Positions 13,139 to 24,434 of a stretch of 64,000 nucleotides of DNA are shown here, piece after piece (position 1 is the first letter of the stretch; each line of letters starts with the position of its first letter). The stretch is from NCBI GenBank assembly GCA_039707655.1, contig CM077668.1:66853086-66917085 (forward strand), read 5' to 3'. The DNA is from Elymus sibiricus. Its lineage: Eukaryota > Streptophyta > Magnoliopsida > Poales > Poaceae. Made by a program: the position numbers and the translations under genes. The notes beneath the pieces were generated by a model. It was not told where the DNA came from and did no database searches. It saw nothing but the letters and a program-made list of their open reading frames with translations.

Positions 13139-15633
13139 CTAATCCTCCAGTGCAGGGAACTCATGGAAATGCGCGGGCATCACAAACCCACCTGGGACGA
13201 ACTGGTTGAAGTCCGCAATCTTCGCCACGAGCTGCGCCTTCAGGCCTGCAATCTCGCTGCGGAGCTTGGTGAGGAGCTGACGGTTCTTCTTTATTACAGC
13301 CTTGTCCTTAGAAAGCAGGGGCAGCGCCTCCCTTCTCTTGTTACCCAGGAGATTTGACTTGTTAAAGCACTGCTGTTTAACAAGATCCCACTGCCAATTC
13401 CCCGTTGTATGGATGTTCTCTTTCCACTTCCAGACAGTCGTTTCCTAGAAACAAAACAATAGTATCTTAATTAGACCTGCAAATATACATCATCACCAAG
13501 ACAAGAAACAGGCAGATTAAGAGTAGCAGCAGCGCTTTGATGCACGAGGAGCATGATATATCTAAAATGAGTGAATAAAACACACTAAAACATGTCTATA
13601 TACTCCCTCCGTTTCTTTTGTCTGCATATAAAATTTTGTTATATGGTGTTAATCATGATCCAACAACCATCATCTACCGAAGTATTTCAGAACCACAGGC
13701 TAGGAAAACTATTGCCACGTAGACTAACCTCATACTCAGCATACAATATGGTGTTAATCATGATCCAACAACCATCATCTACCGAAGGAAAAATGCTAGA
13801 AGACAGAGAAAATGGACTTCAAAATGAACTACAAGAAGCAAGATGAGAGTGACGATCAAGTACTGATGCCAATACAGTAAGATCACAAAATGACCGTTAT
13901 GACACCGAGTATGAAGGCCTGTAAATGCCCTTGGTGTCAACATAGCAACGCTTTGTTCAGGAGGAGCCACGTACCACACGTGGCGCTTTATCTGGGATAT
14001 CCAGGCCTGTGGGCTCCACTGTCTCATTAGCCAAGAAGCCGTCTTCATTTGTGATAGCTCTGACAGGTTTCAAAACACCAAGGCATGTAGAACATTAGAA
14101 CAGCAGAAGAATATTAGAACATTTGACAAGGCATGTAGGTCATCAATATTCACATACTGAAATAAAAGCACTTCTTGGCATCACTAAACAGGGAACCACC
14201 AAAACCTAGCACTTGGCATCACTACTTGGTCACATAGCACTGATCTGGTCCATATACAAATATAACAAGTGGTAGTAAAAAAAAATTAGGATGTTAATAT
14301 TTAGTGCCTAGGCAAAACTCTCAAATATTTTATTATTTAGTTCATGTTTAATTCTATTTGAAAGCACAGAAAAATCTAATACTGAACCAAAATTCCACGT
14401 TTAATCTTGTAAGACTTGGACCAGATAAGATCATGTACCATAAAAGGTTACATTTACCCAGCTTGCCTAGAGTGAAGGGTCCATTCTCTTCTGCGTAACC
14501 CGTCTTAATGTATGTATGCATCCAATTCAGCAGAAATAGGAAAAAACATTACAGCAAAATATATGAAGATGGAAATAAATACCTTGCTACCAACATATTA
14601 TTTAGTGCCTAAGCAAACTGTTGATTTTTTTTAATTCCTGTTTAATTCATTTCAGACACAAAGAAATTCTAAAACTGAAGCAAATTCCACGTTCAATCGT
14701 GTAAAACTTGGTCCAGATCACAGACCATAAACAGATTACATTTTACCCAACTTTGCCTACAGTGATGGATCTCTTCTCTTCTGCGTAAATTTTCATACTG
14801 TATGTATGTGTCCAATTCGGCACCAATAAGAAAAAACATTACAAAACAAAATACATGACGGTAGAAATGAATAATGGTACCATATTCTTATATTGTGCGT
14901 TATGAGATCGTGAACAGTATGGAAGGAAAAAAATATTGTCGACTAAATCTCATCCAACCTCAATATGGTACCATATTCTGTAGCAGTTTGCGGTTATATT
15001 ATCAACAGTGACTATTGGAAGCATCTTACGAACGTAGGGAAGTTCTTCAAACAATTTCTGGTGTTCTATGTGCTTTTACATATTAAGAAAATTGTTTTTT
15101 TTGGCAATGTCTTCCTCTTCTTGTTCTATATATGCACTACGCGGTCCCTAGCATAGGAGCACATAAGACAACAATACAAGCATAGTAGAATAGTAGCATC
15201 AAGTTGGGACATTCCAAGCAGCAGTAAGGGCAATGCAAAGGCCAAAGCACAAACAATGTGATGTAGTTTGAATAAAAACATGCGACAAGCTGCAGAAGTC
15301 ACAATTAATATTGGTCCCTAGCATAACATTAAAGTAGGGAGTGTGTTCTACCATCAGGGGATCCCCTGATGGGAGGAGCTCCGTCCACGATTTTGTCCAG
15401 GCAGCAAAGTCCCTAACATAACATACAAGAGGGAGCGTATTCTACCATCAGGGGATTCGTCCAGGCAGCAAAACCCTAGAAACATACAAGTAGGGAGTGT
15501 GTTCTACCATCAGGGGAGCAAAACCGTAGCTAACATGTTGGGGATCCCGTGGGGATGGACTTACCGCCGGCGCCGGCGCTGGCAGGGGGACGGGGACGCG
15601 CGGGCGCGGCTGCGGCTGCGGCTGCTGCGCCAT
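13139..15633 (-). CDS. Unrecognised reverse-strand gene, Pro/Gln-rich start and coiled-coil end
   Basis: The model has an ATG at 15633 (MAQQPQPQPRPRV) in a 69-bp first exon ending before a strong donor GTAAGT at 15564-15559. An exon at about 14059-13975 lies between CTGTCAG and GTACGT. The last exon, 13444-13139, starts after TTTCTAG and ends at TAG. The last exon is open for 101 codons and reads as real protein: an aromatic block (WKWKENIHTTGNWQWDLVKQ), then a basic heptad region (KDKAVIKKNRQLLTKLRSEI) likely to form a coiled coil, then PGGFVMPAHFHEFPALED. Microexons inside a duplicated intron (14298-14876) are possible. I do not recognise the family. The gene is supported by splice sites and open frames only. 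Confidence 0.5.
13641..13787 (+). repeat. Two copies of a 42-bp direct repeat, 105 bp apart
   Basis: ATATGGTGTTAATCATGATC and the next 22 bases occur at 13641-13682 and again, identically, at 13746-13787. Just upstream, TACTCCCTCCGTTTC at about 13602-13616 resembles one end of a Stowaway-type MITE, but no second end was found. Confidence 0.85.
14298..14876 (-). repeat. About 0.3 kb tandem intron duplication with exon-like core
   Basis: Copy A (14298-14580) and copy B (14599-14876) share a 301-bp offset and align along their whole length with many substitutions. On the reverse strand each contains TTACGCAG followed by an AAGAGAA.. block of about 33 bp and a GTAAA donor-like end. This would be a duplicated small exon of the surrounding reverse-strand gene, reading ENGPFTLGKL in copy A. 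Confidence 0.75.
15334..15516 (+). repeat. Three direct repeats with a perfect 20-bp palindrome
   Basis: GTAGGGAGTGTGTTCTACCA followed by TCAGGGG occurs at 15334-15360 and 15490-15516, with a variant at 15429-15454. The first copy runs into CATCAGGGGATCCCCTGATG (15352-15371), a perfect palindrome. GTCCAGGCAGCAAA also recurs between copies. All lie in the predicted first intron of the reverse-strand gene. Confidence 0.85.
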
Positions 15634-16439
15634 CTTCCTTGCGGGGCGGGGCCTTTGGATGTCAGGGACCGGCGGGAGCGGGGCGGCGGCGGCGGCGGCT
15701 GCTTCTTCTTCTGCTAGGGTTGGGACGAGTGGGAGGAAGAGGGGATTGGGGTTGGCCTGGCCGGCTGGCCACTTACTTAGTTGGGAGGGAGTGGGTTTGC
15801 TGGGCTCACGTGGGCTATGGAAACGTGGGCTAAAAAAAAACTATAGTTTGCCTAGAGAATGCATCATCCACAGCCCGACTCCTCCCACGCCCCCTATACG
15901 TCCAGGCGGATGGCCCTGTCAGTAAATCCGAGCTCCGCAGTCAGAGTCGCTCCGACGTGAATCCATTGCATCCACGCAAATGGCGCTTGGATCATGTGGC
16001 TCGACGCGCGTATAACTCTAGTATTTAGAACATGCCAAATTTTGGTAGTCCAACATATATGATGGAAGTAGGAACATGTCAAATTTTGGCATGTATGATG
16101 AAGTAGACGTATACTATGCGTCGGATCGAGATGTAGTACGTGAGTTTAATCTATGTTGCATGACACTGCATGGATTTGAGGATTTGCTAATGAGATATCT
16201 GGTAGTGCACACGGACATTTGAGGGCTGACTGCTCATTGTCGCGCATCCATGGACGCTAGGTCCGGTTGTAGATATACGACAAGGACAAAATATTAGCAA
16301 AATTTGGGATAAATGAAACATACTTTTATGTTTTTATTTATTTAGTGTTATAAATGACAATAGGTCCGTCTGGAGATGCCCTTATTTATTTATTTAGTGT
16401 TTGACTTCTGAAAAATCTTATATGCACTATAATTTGGAA
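15634..16439. other. 5' flank of reverse-strand gene and anonymous sequence
   Basis: From 15634 to about 15720 lies a GCC-repeat leader of the reverse-strand gene (AACCCTAGCAGAAG on that strand). Further right I see no gene. TCCGTCTGGAGATGCCC at about 16366-16382 resembles one end of a Harbinger-like MITE. Confidence 0.35.
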
Positions 16440-17831
16440 CAGGGGAACTAAACAACAAGCAGTCAAGAGCTACAAACATTAACTTTGGATATTAATCTGT
16501 AAAATAACAATTGTAACAAGAAAATATATAATACATACAAAATTAGAAAAACAATTAAAGAAAAAAACCGATGGTATGTGGCATATACACAAATATAACA
16601 AGTGGTAGTAAAACAATTAAAGAACTTTCTAAACAGTGCGAGAGGTCAACATGAAACTTTTTTAGATTGTTTTTGGGATTTCAGTACATTTAAAATATCG
16701 ACAACATTAAGCTCATAATTTTAAGAATTCCATCCGTAGTGTTGACCATTGAGTTCTTCTAATTCTAATTTGACGAAAAGGTTAATATTTTGATCCTACC
16801 TCCTTTTTCAATTGAGGATGTTATTAATCCAGCAGACCATTGCATGTTGGTTATATATGTATATAATAGCTAAATTATTCAGATATAGATGCAAAGACCG
16901 GTGAAAACAAAGCCTAGCCTAGCTAAAAAAAAAAGAAAAAGAAAAGAAAACAAAGCCTAGCTAACATCAACGCGGTGTAGGAGCATGGCATTTGGACACA
17001 TCACCACTAAACATGTTGTTGAAGTCTATTATGACCTTCTATCCAATCGAAAGAAGAAGCAAAGGCTTCTCACCTTATCGTTGCATTTAAGTTCCCTAGA
17101 ATCGAAGGCTTTACACCTATCTTTTCTACTTCTTCTTTTCTAAAAACAATAGGTCTAGGAAATGAAAGGAATTCAAGCTGGCTGCGATTAAACCAAAAAG
17201 GTTGACTCGAAAATCAGAATAAATATAGATGAGCAAAGCATCAACAACAACAACGACAAATATAGGATAGTGCAATATTACCTAAATCTTGTGATCTATT
17301 AGAAAGCTTCCATGTGATCTAAGAGAGAAATGTTGCGTGTAGCTAACCACAGGTCTGGTAAGAAAACCTCTTAAAGATTCTGGAAAAAGAAAAAGAAAAA
17401 AGTAGGACGACTCAAGTGACTTTGTTCATTTACGTTGAGATAAACAAGAAAAATACCTTTTTCTATTTTAGTTTCTAGGGATTGATTAAAGGCCTCATTG
17501 CAAGCAGCTATAGATGAGAACGTAGCACCATTGACGGATATCTCGACACATAACTTGATGTCTCATACGATGGATTGAGTCCAGACATGCGAGACGACAT
17601 TTGGGGCAGGCACTCCTTAACTTGGATCACCACAGGAGTTGCAGAAAGAGCAAAGTTGTACGAGGGATCGATGCTGCTTATCTTGACCCTATGATAAAAA
17701 GAACTTTAGATATGAATTTGTGACATAACAACTGTAACAAAAATTGTACGACAATTACAATGTTAGACAAAAGAATAATCAGAGAAAAAGCATAAGGTAC
17801 ATGGCACACACAAACACAACAAGGGGTAACA

Positions 17832-18010
17832 ATTAAATATAAGAATCAAAGAACTTTCTAGGTTTTTATTTCTCCCAAATGTACAACAAATAAACACGAA
17901 ATTTTATAGTTCACACTAAATATAAATATTAAATATAAGAATCAAAGAACTTTCTAGGTTTTTATTTCTCCCAAATGTACAACAAATAAACACGAAATTT
18001 TATAGTTCAC
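17832..18010 (+). repeat. Perfect 83-bp tandem duplication, period 96 bp
   Basis: The sequence at 17832-17914 reappears at 17928-18010 with no difference that I can see. It sits inside one unit of the larger array, so it is a later event. Confidence 0.95.
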
Positions 18011-20580
18011 ATGTGAACTACACAGATAGCTGCTGGGTTCTGGTTTGATAAACAAGAAAGTTAATCTCAATCCTACCTCTTTTTAATTAATTTAACATAT
18101 GCTTTCAATTGAACAACCAATGTAAATCCGATAGACGATTCTCGAAATTAAATATATCACATATGTCAAATTTATCTCTTTTCTTAAGGGATAGTACATG
18201 AATAGCCGTTTCGATTGGATCTAACATAGCTACTGGATGCACTCATGCACTCGCTTGTACAAAATCAGGTGATAACAGAGGACCAATCAAAAGAAGAAGC
18301 AAAGGCTCTTCGCCGTACCTTTGCATTTAAGTTCTTGAGAATAGAAGGCTTTACACTTATCTTTTCTACTTGTTTTTTGTTTTCTAAAAACAAGAGATCC
18401 AGGAAATGAAAGAAATTCAAGTCGGCTGTTAAAAACCAATTAAGCCAGAAGAAGTTGACTGGAAAATCAGAATAAATCTAGATGAGAGAAGCATCAACAA
18501 AAAATATATAGAGAGTAGCACACTATTACCTAAATCATGTGTTGTAGTTAATTCCATTTGTCTTAAGTGATCTATTAGAGAGCTTCCATGTGACCACCCA
18601 AAAGAGTAAGAAAGAGATGTTGCGTGTAGCTAACCCCAAGTCTGGTAAGAAAAACTCCTCTTCTTTAGATCCTGAAAAAATAAGTAAGAAAGAGCAGTTG
18701 TGGTAGGAAGACTCAAGTGACTTCGATCATTTACGTTGAGATAGACGAGTAACTACCTTTTTATATTTTAGTTTCTAGGGACTGATTGAAGGTCTTGTTG
18801 CAAGCAGCTGTAGATGAGAACATAGCGCCATTGACATATGTCTCTACACACAACATTTGGGGAAGGTGGAGTCCCGAAGGACATAACTCATGCTCAGAGT
18901 GCATTCCTAAACTTGGATCCCCGGCGGCGTTGCAGAAAGAGCACGTTTCTATGAGGGATAGACGTGCTTATCTTGACCCTGTAAAGGATAAAATGGAACC
19001 GTAGATATGAATTTGTGACATAACTAACAACTCTAACAAAAATTGTACAAGACAATTACAATGTTAGACAAAAGAATAATCAGAGAAAAAGCCGAAGGTA
19101 TGTGGTACACACAAACATAACAAGGGGTAACAAACAAATATAAATATAAAACTCAACAAACTTTCTAGATTTTTATTTCTCACAAATGTACAAAAAATAA
19201 ATACGAAATATTATAGGGCACGTGTGAACTACACCGGTTAGATCTTTTGAATTTCAGCCAGGGTATTGACTATAAGTACTTCTGATTCTAGTTTGATAAA
19301 TAAAAAAAGCTAATCTTGATGCTCCCTCTTTTTAATTAATTAAACATATGTTTTTTTTATTAAACAGCCAATGTAAATCCAATAGACGATTCTCGAAGTT
19401 ACATACATAACGTACGATAGGACATGACTTAGCTGTTTGGACTGGATCTAGCGATAGCACTTGCTTTTACAAAATCAGGTGATAACAGAGGATGCCGTAC
19501 ATGTATGGCTAGGGACAAGTGTTGCACCTCGATAGGTGTTGTTGACCGATCGACCATGTACAAGAGGGAACGGCTGCCGGTTCACAGTCCATGGGAGACG
19601 AGAGGATCGATTAACCCTCCTGCCCGTATTTAGATACAAAAGAAGCATCCATCTGGTCAGATTAATTACCAATAAATAAAAATATAGGCAAGGGGATACC
19701 AAAAAAACATACAAGTTTGGGATAATCAAATAGGCAGGCAAGAGAAACAGATGAAGCGTGTGGCATGGTTGGTTAGTTGTAAGGATGCTTGTGGAAGAAA
19801 TGGTGCGTGGAGAGCAGAGGGAGCGGGACAAGGCCGTCCGGGGCAGGACCATGGGTTAGTAAATGAAAGGTACAGACAAATAAGAATACATCTAGAGCTG
19901 ACTATATAACATCCATTCACCTTTGTCATGATAATGAGGAACCATCGATCCCTCGTATATTGGAGTGAAGGGCCGGTCGAGAGTGGACTATGACTCTCTG
20001 ATCACGGGTTATATGTTATGGCCTCCACTTGCTTTGGATTCAAGCTCTATGAAACAGGGACACCCATCCATCCATGATTACATTTCTATCTTCAATTGCT
20101 TGCAACAAGGCCTTCAATCCCTAGATAATACTACTACACAATTATTTTCTTCTTGGTCTTGCTGTTGTTACTAACGTGAATTTTCTGGTGCAAGAATTAT
20201 AAGACGCACAGTAAATCTCTTATTTTCTTAAGGGAGAGTATACATGTCTTGTTATGATTTTGCAAGACAAAGACAAATATGACAAGCGGTGGAAAAAAAA
20301 AAACTATAAGAACTACAATTTCTTTTATTTCTCCCAAACGGTACAACAAATCAACACAAAATTTTACATGCCAACATAATTCTATTACTACACGGCTTAT
20401 ATTTTTAAATTTGACTCGAGTAAGGTAAAGAAAGCTTAATCTCGACTCTAAACCTTTTAAATTTAACCATATACATTTTTTTCAATTTTTTTCTCCCAAA
20501 CATTGGAAGTTGTAATACATTAGTCTTATGTATAAAAAAGAGTAACAGGGCCCCCTTGTGGCATTTTTATTAAGAAACAA

Positions 20581-20609
20581 CCACACACACACACACACAC
20601 ACACACACA
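20581..20609 (+). repeat. (CA)n microsatellite
   Basis: About 14 uninterrupted CA dinucleotides. Confidence 0.95.
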
Positions 20610-21165
20610 TCGTATGGAGCCCAAGGTTTGAACAGATCCTAAACTAATACATCAATTTCAGTCAAACATTTTAGATCTAGATGCGAACACCCCCACTAAT
20701 ATATCGGCATCCCCATCATTAACATGCCTTTGTGCTCACCATGAACGAAAACCTAGTTAACAGAAAGGCGGCTTGCTTGGGCGAGAGGACAGTAATAGAA
20801 AGCGTTAAAGACTGATTAATCCAGGTGAAACAGAATGGTAAATCATAATAAATCAAGATTCTATGCTAGTTAGCAGCAGCAGCAGCAATAACAAGAAAAG
20901 AATAGAGTGGTGGACATATATATACCTAGGGATTGAAAACATAATCATGGGTGGATGTGTCTTGGTTGAGGTGGAGGCACGTACGGCATATATATATAAC
21001 TCATGCTCCGATTGATAGTCATTCCATAGTCCAGTCCTCACATTGGATCTTCCCCGGTGTTGCGTTGCACGGCGGTAGGGCTCGCATGCATCCATGGAGA
21101 TGCATGTAGATCCAGAGCAGAGCATGTATATTACACCTCTGCTCTGCTCCCTTTCCCCTCATCTC

Positions 21166-21169
<4 letters not shown>

Positions 21170-21199
<30 letters not shown>
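21170..21199 (+). repeat. (AT)n microsatellite
   Basis: About 15 uninterrupted AT dinucleotides. Confidence 0.95.
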
Positions 21200-21200
<1 letters not shown>

Positions 21201-21204
<4 letters not shown>

Positions 21205-22866
21205 ACTAGTAGTAGTATAATATATGTGCGTACTGCTACCGCGAGCGAGGTGGTGTCCTATCCTGTCATCGCCACGCAGTCTTGTCCGTCCGTCCACAGT
21301 CTTCACATGCAAGAAAGAGATCGAGCAGGTACCGGATCCATAACCTAGAGCAGCAGAGATGCCTGCCTGCTAGCTAACTGGCGGTGCACCGGACAGGAGA
21401 CTCTCGTCGGCCGGCAAGAATACCGGCTGTTGGTGGCCAGCGGATCTGAACAGCAGGACTGCATCTGTCGGCGTTCGGCAGATCAGCGCTGCTAGCGGTC
21501 ACCGGCCGGTGGGACTGCTCTCGTCAGCCAAACGCAGGGGCTGCCTGCGTGGCGGGGCGGGGATGAGAGGACGGATTAGCCCTCCTGCCTGCATGAAGAC
21601 GCAGAAGAAGCATATGGTCAGATTAATTAACAACAAATAAAAGAGAAATACAGGCAAGGGGATGCAAGAAAACCTAGAAACGATCGATTCAAACATACAA
21701 GTTTGATAATCAACGAGGAGAGGCCGGCCGGAGAAAGAGATGCGGCGCGTGGCCAGTTGCAAGGATGGATGGAAGAAAGGGGCGGCGCGTACGTGGAGAG
21801 CAGAGGGAGGGAGTGGGACAAGGACGCACGGCGGCCGGGGGAGGACCGTACGTGGCCGGCGCCGGCGGCAGACCAAGGATCCGGCCGGCCGGACGGCGTG
21901 GAGGGTTAGGGTTCGCACCCACGGGTAGGGGACGAGAGGAGCCTCCAGATCTGATATGTTTCTCATCTCATCTCAGGAAAGAAAAGGAGGAGTCAGTCTC
22001 GGGGTTAAATTTAGGGTTAATCGCAGCCTGTCCATCCATCTGCATGTCGACACCTGTCGACTCGTGTTTTTTATCTACGTGACGTAAATATTTTACTACC
22101 TGCTTGGTTTTTATGTACGTACACAAAAAGAAAGAAAGAAAAAGGGGAAAGAGGAGGCCCAAAACGTCGCGTGACACCACCGGTCACTCTCACTCCTACT
22201 ATTCTTGTACTGACTGGCTCAGCTGCCTCTGCTAGCGCTAGCTGGTGGGTGGATGGTGGGTGCGCAGTAAAATGCCTGTTAGTGGAAGCAACAGAGCATG
22301 CAGTTACTGTAATAATTTCAGAGCAGAGCAGAGCAGATCGGCGGCCCAACCTGCGGCCGGCCACCGGCGAGGGGAAGGAGGCTCTCGCCGGCCGCCCAGG
22401 TCAAACGCACGGCACAGTAGCCGCCACCGGCGCGACGGGACTGCATGCGATGCGGTTGGCACTTGGCAGCCAGCGCTTCTGAGCAGCAGGCCGCCTGGCG
22501 TTGTCGGCCGCCGGCAGGCCAACGCAGCCTCACCTGTCGGCCGCCAGCAGATCAGCGCGCCGGTCACCGGCCGGCGGGAAGCACCCATACGCAGGGGGCA
22601 GCGAGCGCATCGTTCACCGGCCGGCGAGGCTGCCCTCGGCAGAAGGAGGATGAGAGCGCAGCCAAACGCAGGGGAGGAGAGAGCAGCGGCCGCCGGCGAG
22701 TGTGGTATCCGCGGCCGGCGGTGGCGGTGGCGGTGCGGTGCGGTGGAGAAGGCCAGATGCAGCAGCGCCTTTGGAGTTTTGTTTGGATAGAAACAAGACG
22801 AGGCAGGGAGGACGGACGGCTGGGAGATGGATCGGAAAGGGACTGCACGCCAACCCTAAAATGCGT
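21201..22866 (-). other. GC-rich leader-like region with local duplication
   Basis: The block at about 21419-21545 (AGCGGATCTGAACAGCAG, CTGTCGGC, GGTCACCGGCCGG, GCAGGGGC) recurs at about 22480-22605. Several overlapping frames on both strands of equal length indicate GC bias, so I call no CDS. The region lies downstream of the reverse-strand TATA box at 22867 and could be the leader of the gene whose repeated blocks fill 16.4-21.1 kb; this link is inference. Confidence 0.35.
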
Positions 22867-22875
22867 CCTTATATA
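22867..22875 (-). promoter_or_regulatory. Reverse-strand TATA box
   Basis: TATATAAGG on the reverse strand, in a GC-rich setting and followed by a C-rich leader, fits a plant core promoter firing leftwards with a start near 22843. Confidence 0.5.
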
Positions 22876-23169
22876 CTCGGCTCCCTCCTCCACGTCCACG
22901 ACTCCTCCCTCGATCGGGCTCCTGACAAGAGAAGAGAACGAGATGGGACGCGCGCTCAGCCCAGTTTGAGTTCTCTCCATCCTCTCAGCCCAAGCATACT
23001 AACACTGACAAGAAGAAGATTAATTAGTCCAACAAGTGTGTTTGTTTGGACATGACCTGACCTGAGTTGGGCTATGAAGAAAGAACGGGCCCAAGAAGAG
23101 GGGGCAGGGCTAAATGGGCTGGCCATTTGGCAAAAAAAAAAAACAATTACTTATGTTTTGGATAGATGT
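22876..23169. other. Promoter-side flank, no gene seen
   Basis: Upstream flank of the reverse-strand TATA box and a 12-base A run at about 23132-23143. No coding sequence is apparent. Confidence 0.4.
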
Positions 23170-23418
23170 TAGTGTCGAGGGACCTCCTAATAGGCGCTTC
23201 AGGCGCCAGCTCGCTAAACTTGCGCTCACGTAGCTGCCTCGCGTGGGCCGGCCCAGCAAGCGAGCTGGTCGCTCGCTGCTCTTTTCGTTCGCACGCTTCA
23301 GCCGTTTTCTTCGCTCCTGCAATGATCGTGTCGTACGTGTTCAACTGTCCGACTCTAAATGTTTAACCAGTGACTGGTTGACTTTGAAAAAACAAATATG
23401 GATCTAAAAAATTCCGAA

Positions 23419-23733
23419 ATTGAAAAAAGTTCGTCAGTTTGGAAAAAAGTTCATCGATTTTGACAAAAAAAAAGTTCATCAAATACGAAAAAAGTTCATC
23501 GAATACGAAAAAAGTACATCGAATTTTAAAAAAAGTTCATCGATTTTCAAAAAAGTTCATAGAATTTGAAAAAAGTTCACCGAATTTGGAAAAAGTTCAT
23601 CGATTTGAAAAAAAAGTTCATCGAATTTGAAAAAAAGTTCATCGAATTTGAAAAAAGTTCACCGATTTTGAATAAAAGTTCATCGAATTCGAAAAAAGTT
23701 CATCGACTTCGAAAAAAGTTCATCGATTATGGA
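23419..23733 (+). repeat. Short-motif array inside the Mutator-like element
   Basis: About 14 copies of GAAAAAAGTTCATCGAATTT-like units of 17-21 bp, alternating between GAATTT, GATTTT and GACTTC variants. The 63-codon ORF here (SSS, KKVH repeats) is a by-product. Confidence 0.92.
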
Positions 23734-23829
23734 AAAAGATAAAGGAAAAAGAAAAGAAAAATGAAATCTCGATTCACAGCGAACTTGAGCCAGAATAAAA
23801 AGATAAAAAGAGGATATTGGCCACGAGTG

Positions 23830-23894
23830 TGAAGGTGGCTGAGTGGTTGGTGCTGATCTGTGCTGTTCGCGAGGTCGCGAGTTCGAACTGCCGT
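23830..23894 (+). other. tRNA-like sequence with A and B box motifs
   Basis: TGGCTGAGTGGTTGG fits a pol III A box and GAGTTCGAACT fits a B box, about 45 bp apart as in a long-arm (Ser/Leu-type) tRNA. The T-stem arms around TTCGAAC do not pair well and no acceptor stem closes it, so it is not a working tRNA gene. It may be a tRNA or SINE piece captured by the element. Confidence 0.5.
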
Positions 23895-24040
23895 CGCTGC
23901 AACTTTTTTTGAAGTTAGCAGGAAAAAAGGAAATATGGGCCGGCCCAACTAGAGGCGCGAGAAAGCTGCTGCAGGCGCCGGTTTGCGAAAACAGAAGAAA
24001 CCGGCGCCTGTAGCGCTAAATAGGAATTGCCTAGTGTCGA

Positions 24041-24434
24041 AACCATCTTCATGTAGTGATATATACCAAACAATCAATTGTATAGATCTTGCAAAAAACA
24101 GTTCACCCTTTTTTGTTATTCGAAACAATACTTAATGACTATGAAACAAAATATTCAAGTTCTTCAGCTGAGGCGTTCATCCATGTGTTTGAATATATTA
24201 ATCAACATGAAATAAGTTATCACATGTCTCTGATGCCCATGTATTTTCTTTAATACAAAATTGAAAATAAAAAATAAGAAAAATATGAAACATAAATAAG
24301 TAAAAATGGCAAACATATGACAAATAAAAAGGGGAAGAAAAAGAAACGGAGGATGAAACTGAAAAATGAAACAACAAGTGGAAGGAAAGACAAAATGGAA
24401 CATAACAAGGAATAAATGGAAAATAAGGAAAAAT
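24041..24434. other. A-rich anonymous sequence
   Basis: Very A-rich on the forward strand. Reverse-strand frames encode only Phe/Ser/Leu-rich low-complexity peptides, which I take as artefacts. Confidence 0.5.

Larger units (their letters stand above)
16440..21130 (-). repeat. Tandem segmental duplication, unit about 1.25-1.3 kb, with exon-like blocks
   Basis: The same ordered landmarks recur. AAGAAGAAGCAAAGGCT is at about 17051 and 18291, GCAGAAAGAGCA at 17641 and 18932, GATATGAATTTGTGACATAA at about 17709 and 19002, and ACAAAATCAGGTGATAACAG at about 18259 and 19467. Partial units flank these on both sides (from about 16440, and about 20240-21130). On the reverse strand each full unit has an open block reading NGA.FSS.AACN..FNQSLETK (about 17473-17560 and 18765-18860), bounded by splice-like sites. 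The units look like serial copies of part of a reverse-strand gene, mostly decayed. I do not recognise the protein. Confidence 0.7.
19560..21900. repeat. Second-order duplication, offset about 1.96 kb
   Basis: A 0.35 kb stretch near 19570-19850 recurs near 21540-21830. Shared phrases include CCCTCCTGCC, GGTCAGATTAATTA, ATAGGCAAGGGGAT/ACAGGCAAGGGGAT, ACATACAAGTTTG and GTGGAGAGCAGAGGGAG. Orientation is the same. No intact coding frame follows the duplication. Confidence 0.65.
23179..24031. mobile_element. Non-autonomous Mutator-like element
   Basis: The 853-bp block is flanked by TAGTGTCGA on both sides (23170-23178 and 24032-24040), a perfect 9-bp target duplication typical of Mutator-like elements. 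The ends are imperfect inverted repeats of about 30 bp. The left begins GGGACCTCCTAATAGGCGCT and the right, read inward on the reverse strand, GGCAATTCCTATTTAGCGCT; both then run into CAGGCGCC. There is no transposase ORF. Inside are an A-rich short-motif array (23419-23733) and a tRNA-like stretch (23830-23894). It would need an autonomous relative for movement. Confidence 0.88.

Noticed and set aside
13602..13616. Stowaway MITE
   Set aside because: Only one end-like sequence (CTCCCTCCGTTTC) is seen; no inverted partner or second TA was found within reach.
16366..16385. PIF/Harbinger-type MITE
   Set aside because: One end resembles GGGCATCTCCAGACGG on the reverse strand, but the candidate left end near 15855 matches poorly and no 3-bp duplication is evident.
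21499..22980. Many overlapping 60-180-codon ORFs
   Set aside because: All lie in GC-rich DNA in every frame and disagree with each other; none shows a motif.
23419..23733. CRISPR-like spaced repeat
   Set aside because: Units are continuous A-rich motifs without spacers, in a plant transposon.
23826..23900. Possible functional tRNA gene
   Set aside because: A and B box motifs are present but the T-stem arms do not pair and no acceptor stem closes, so it is at best a decayed tRNA-derived piece.
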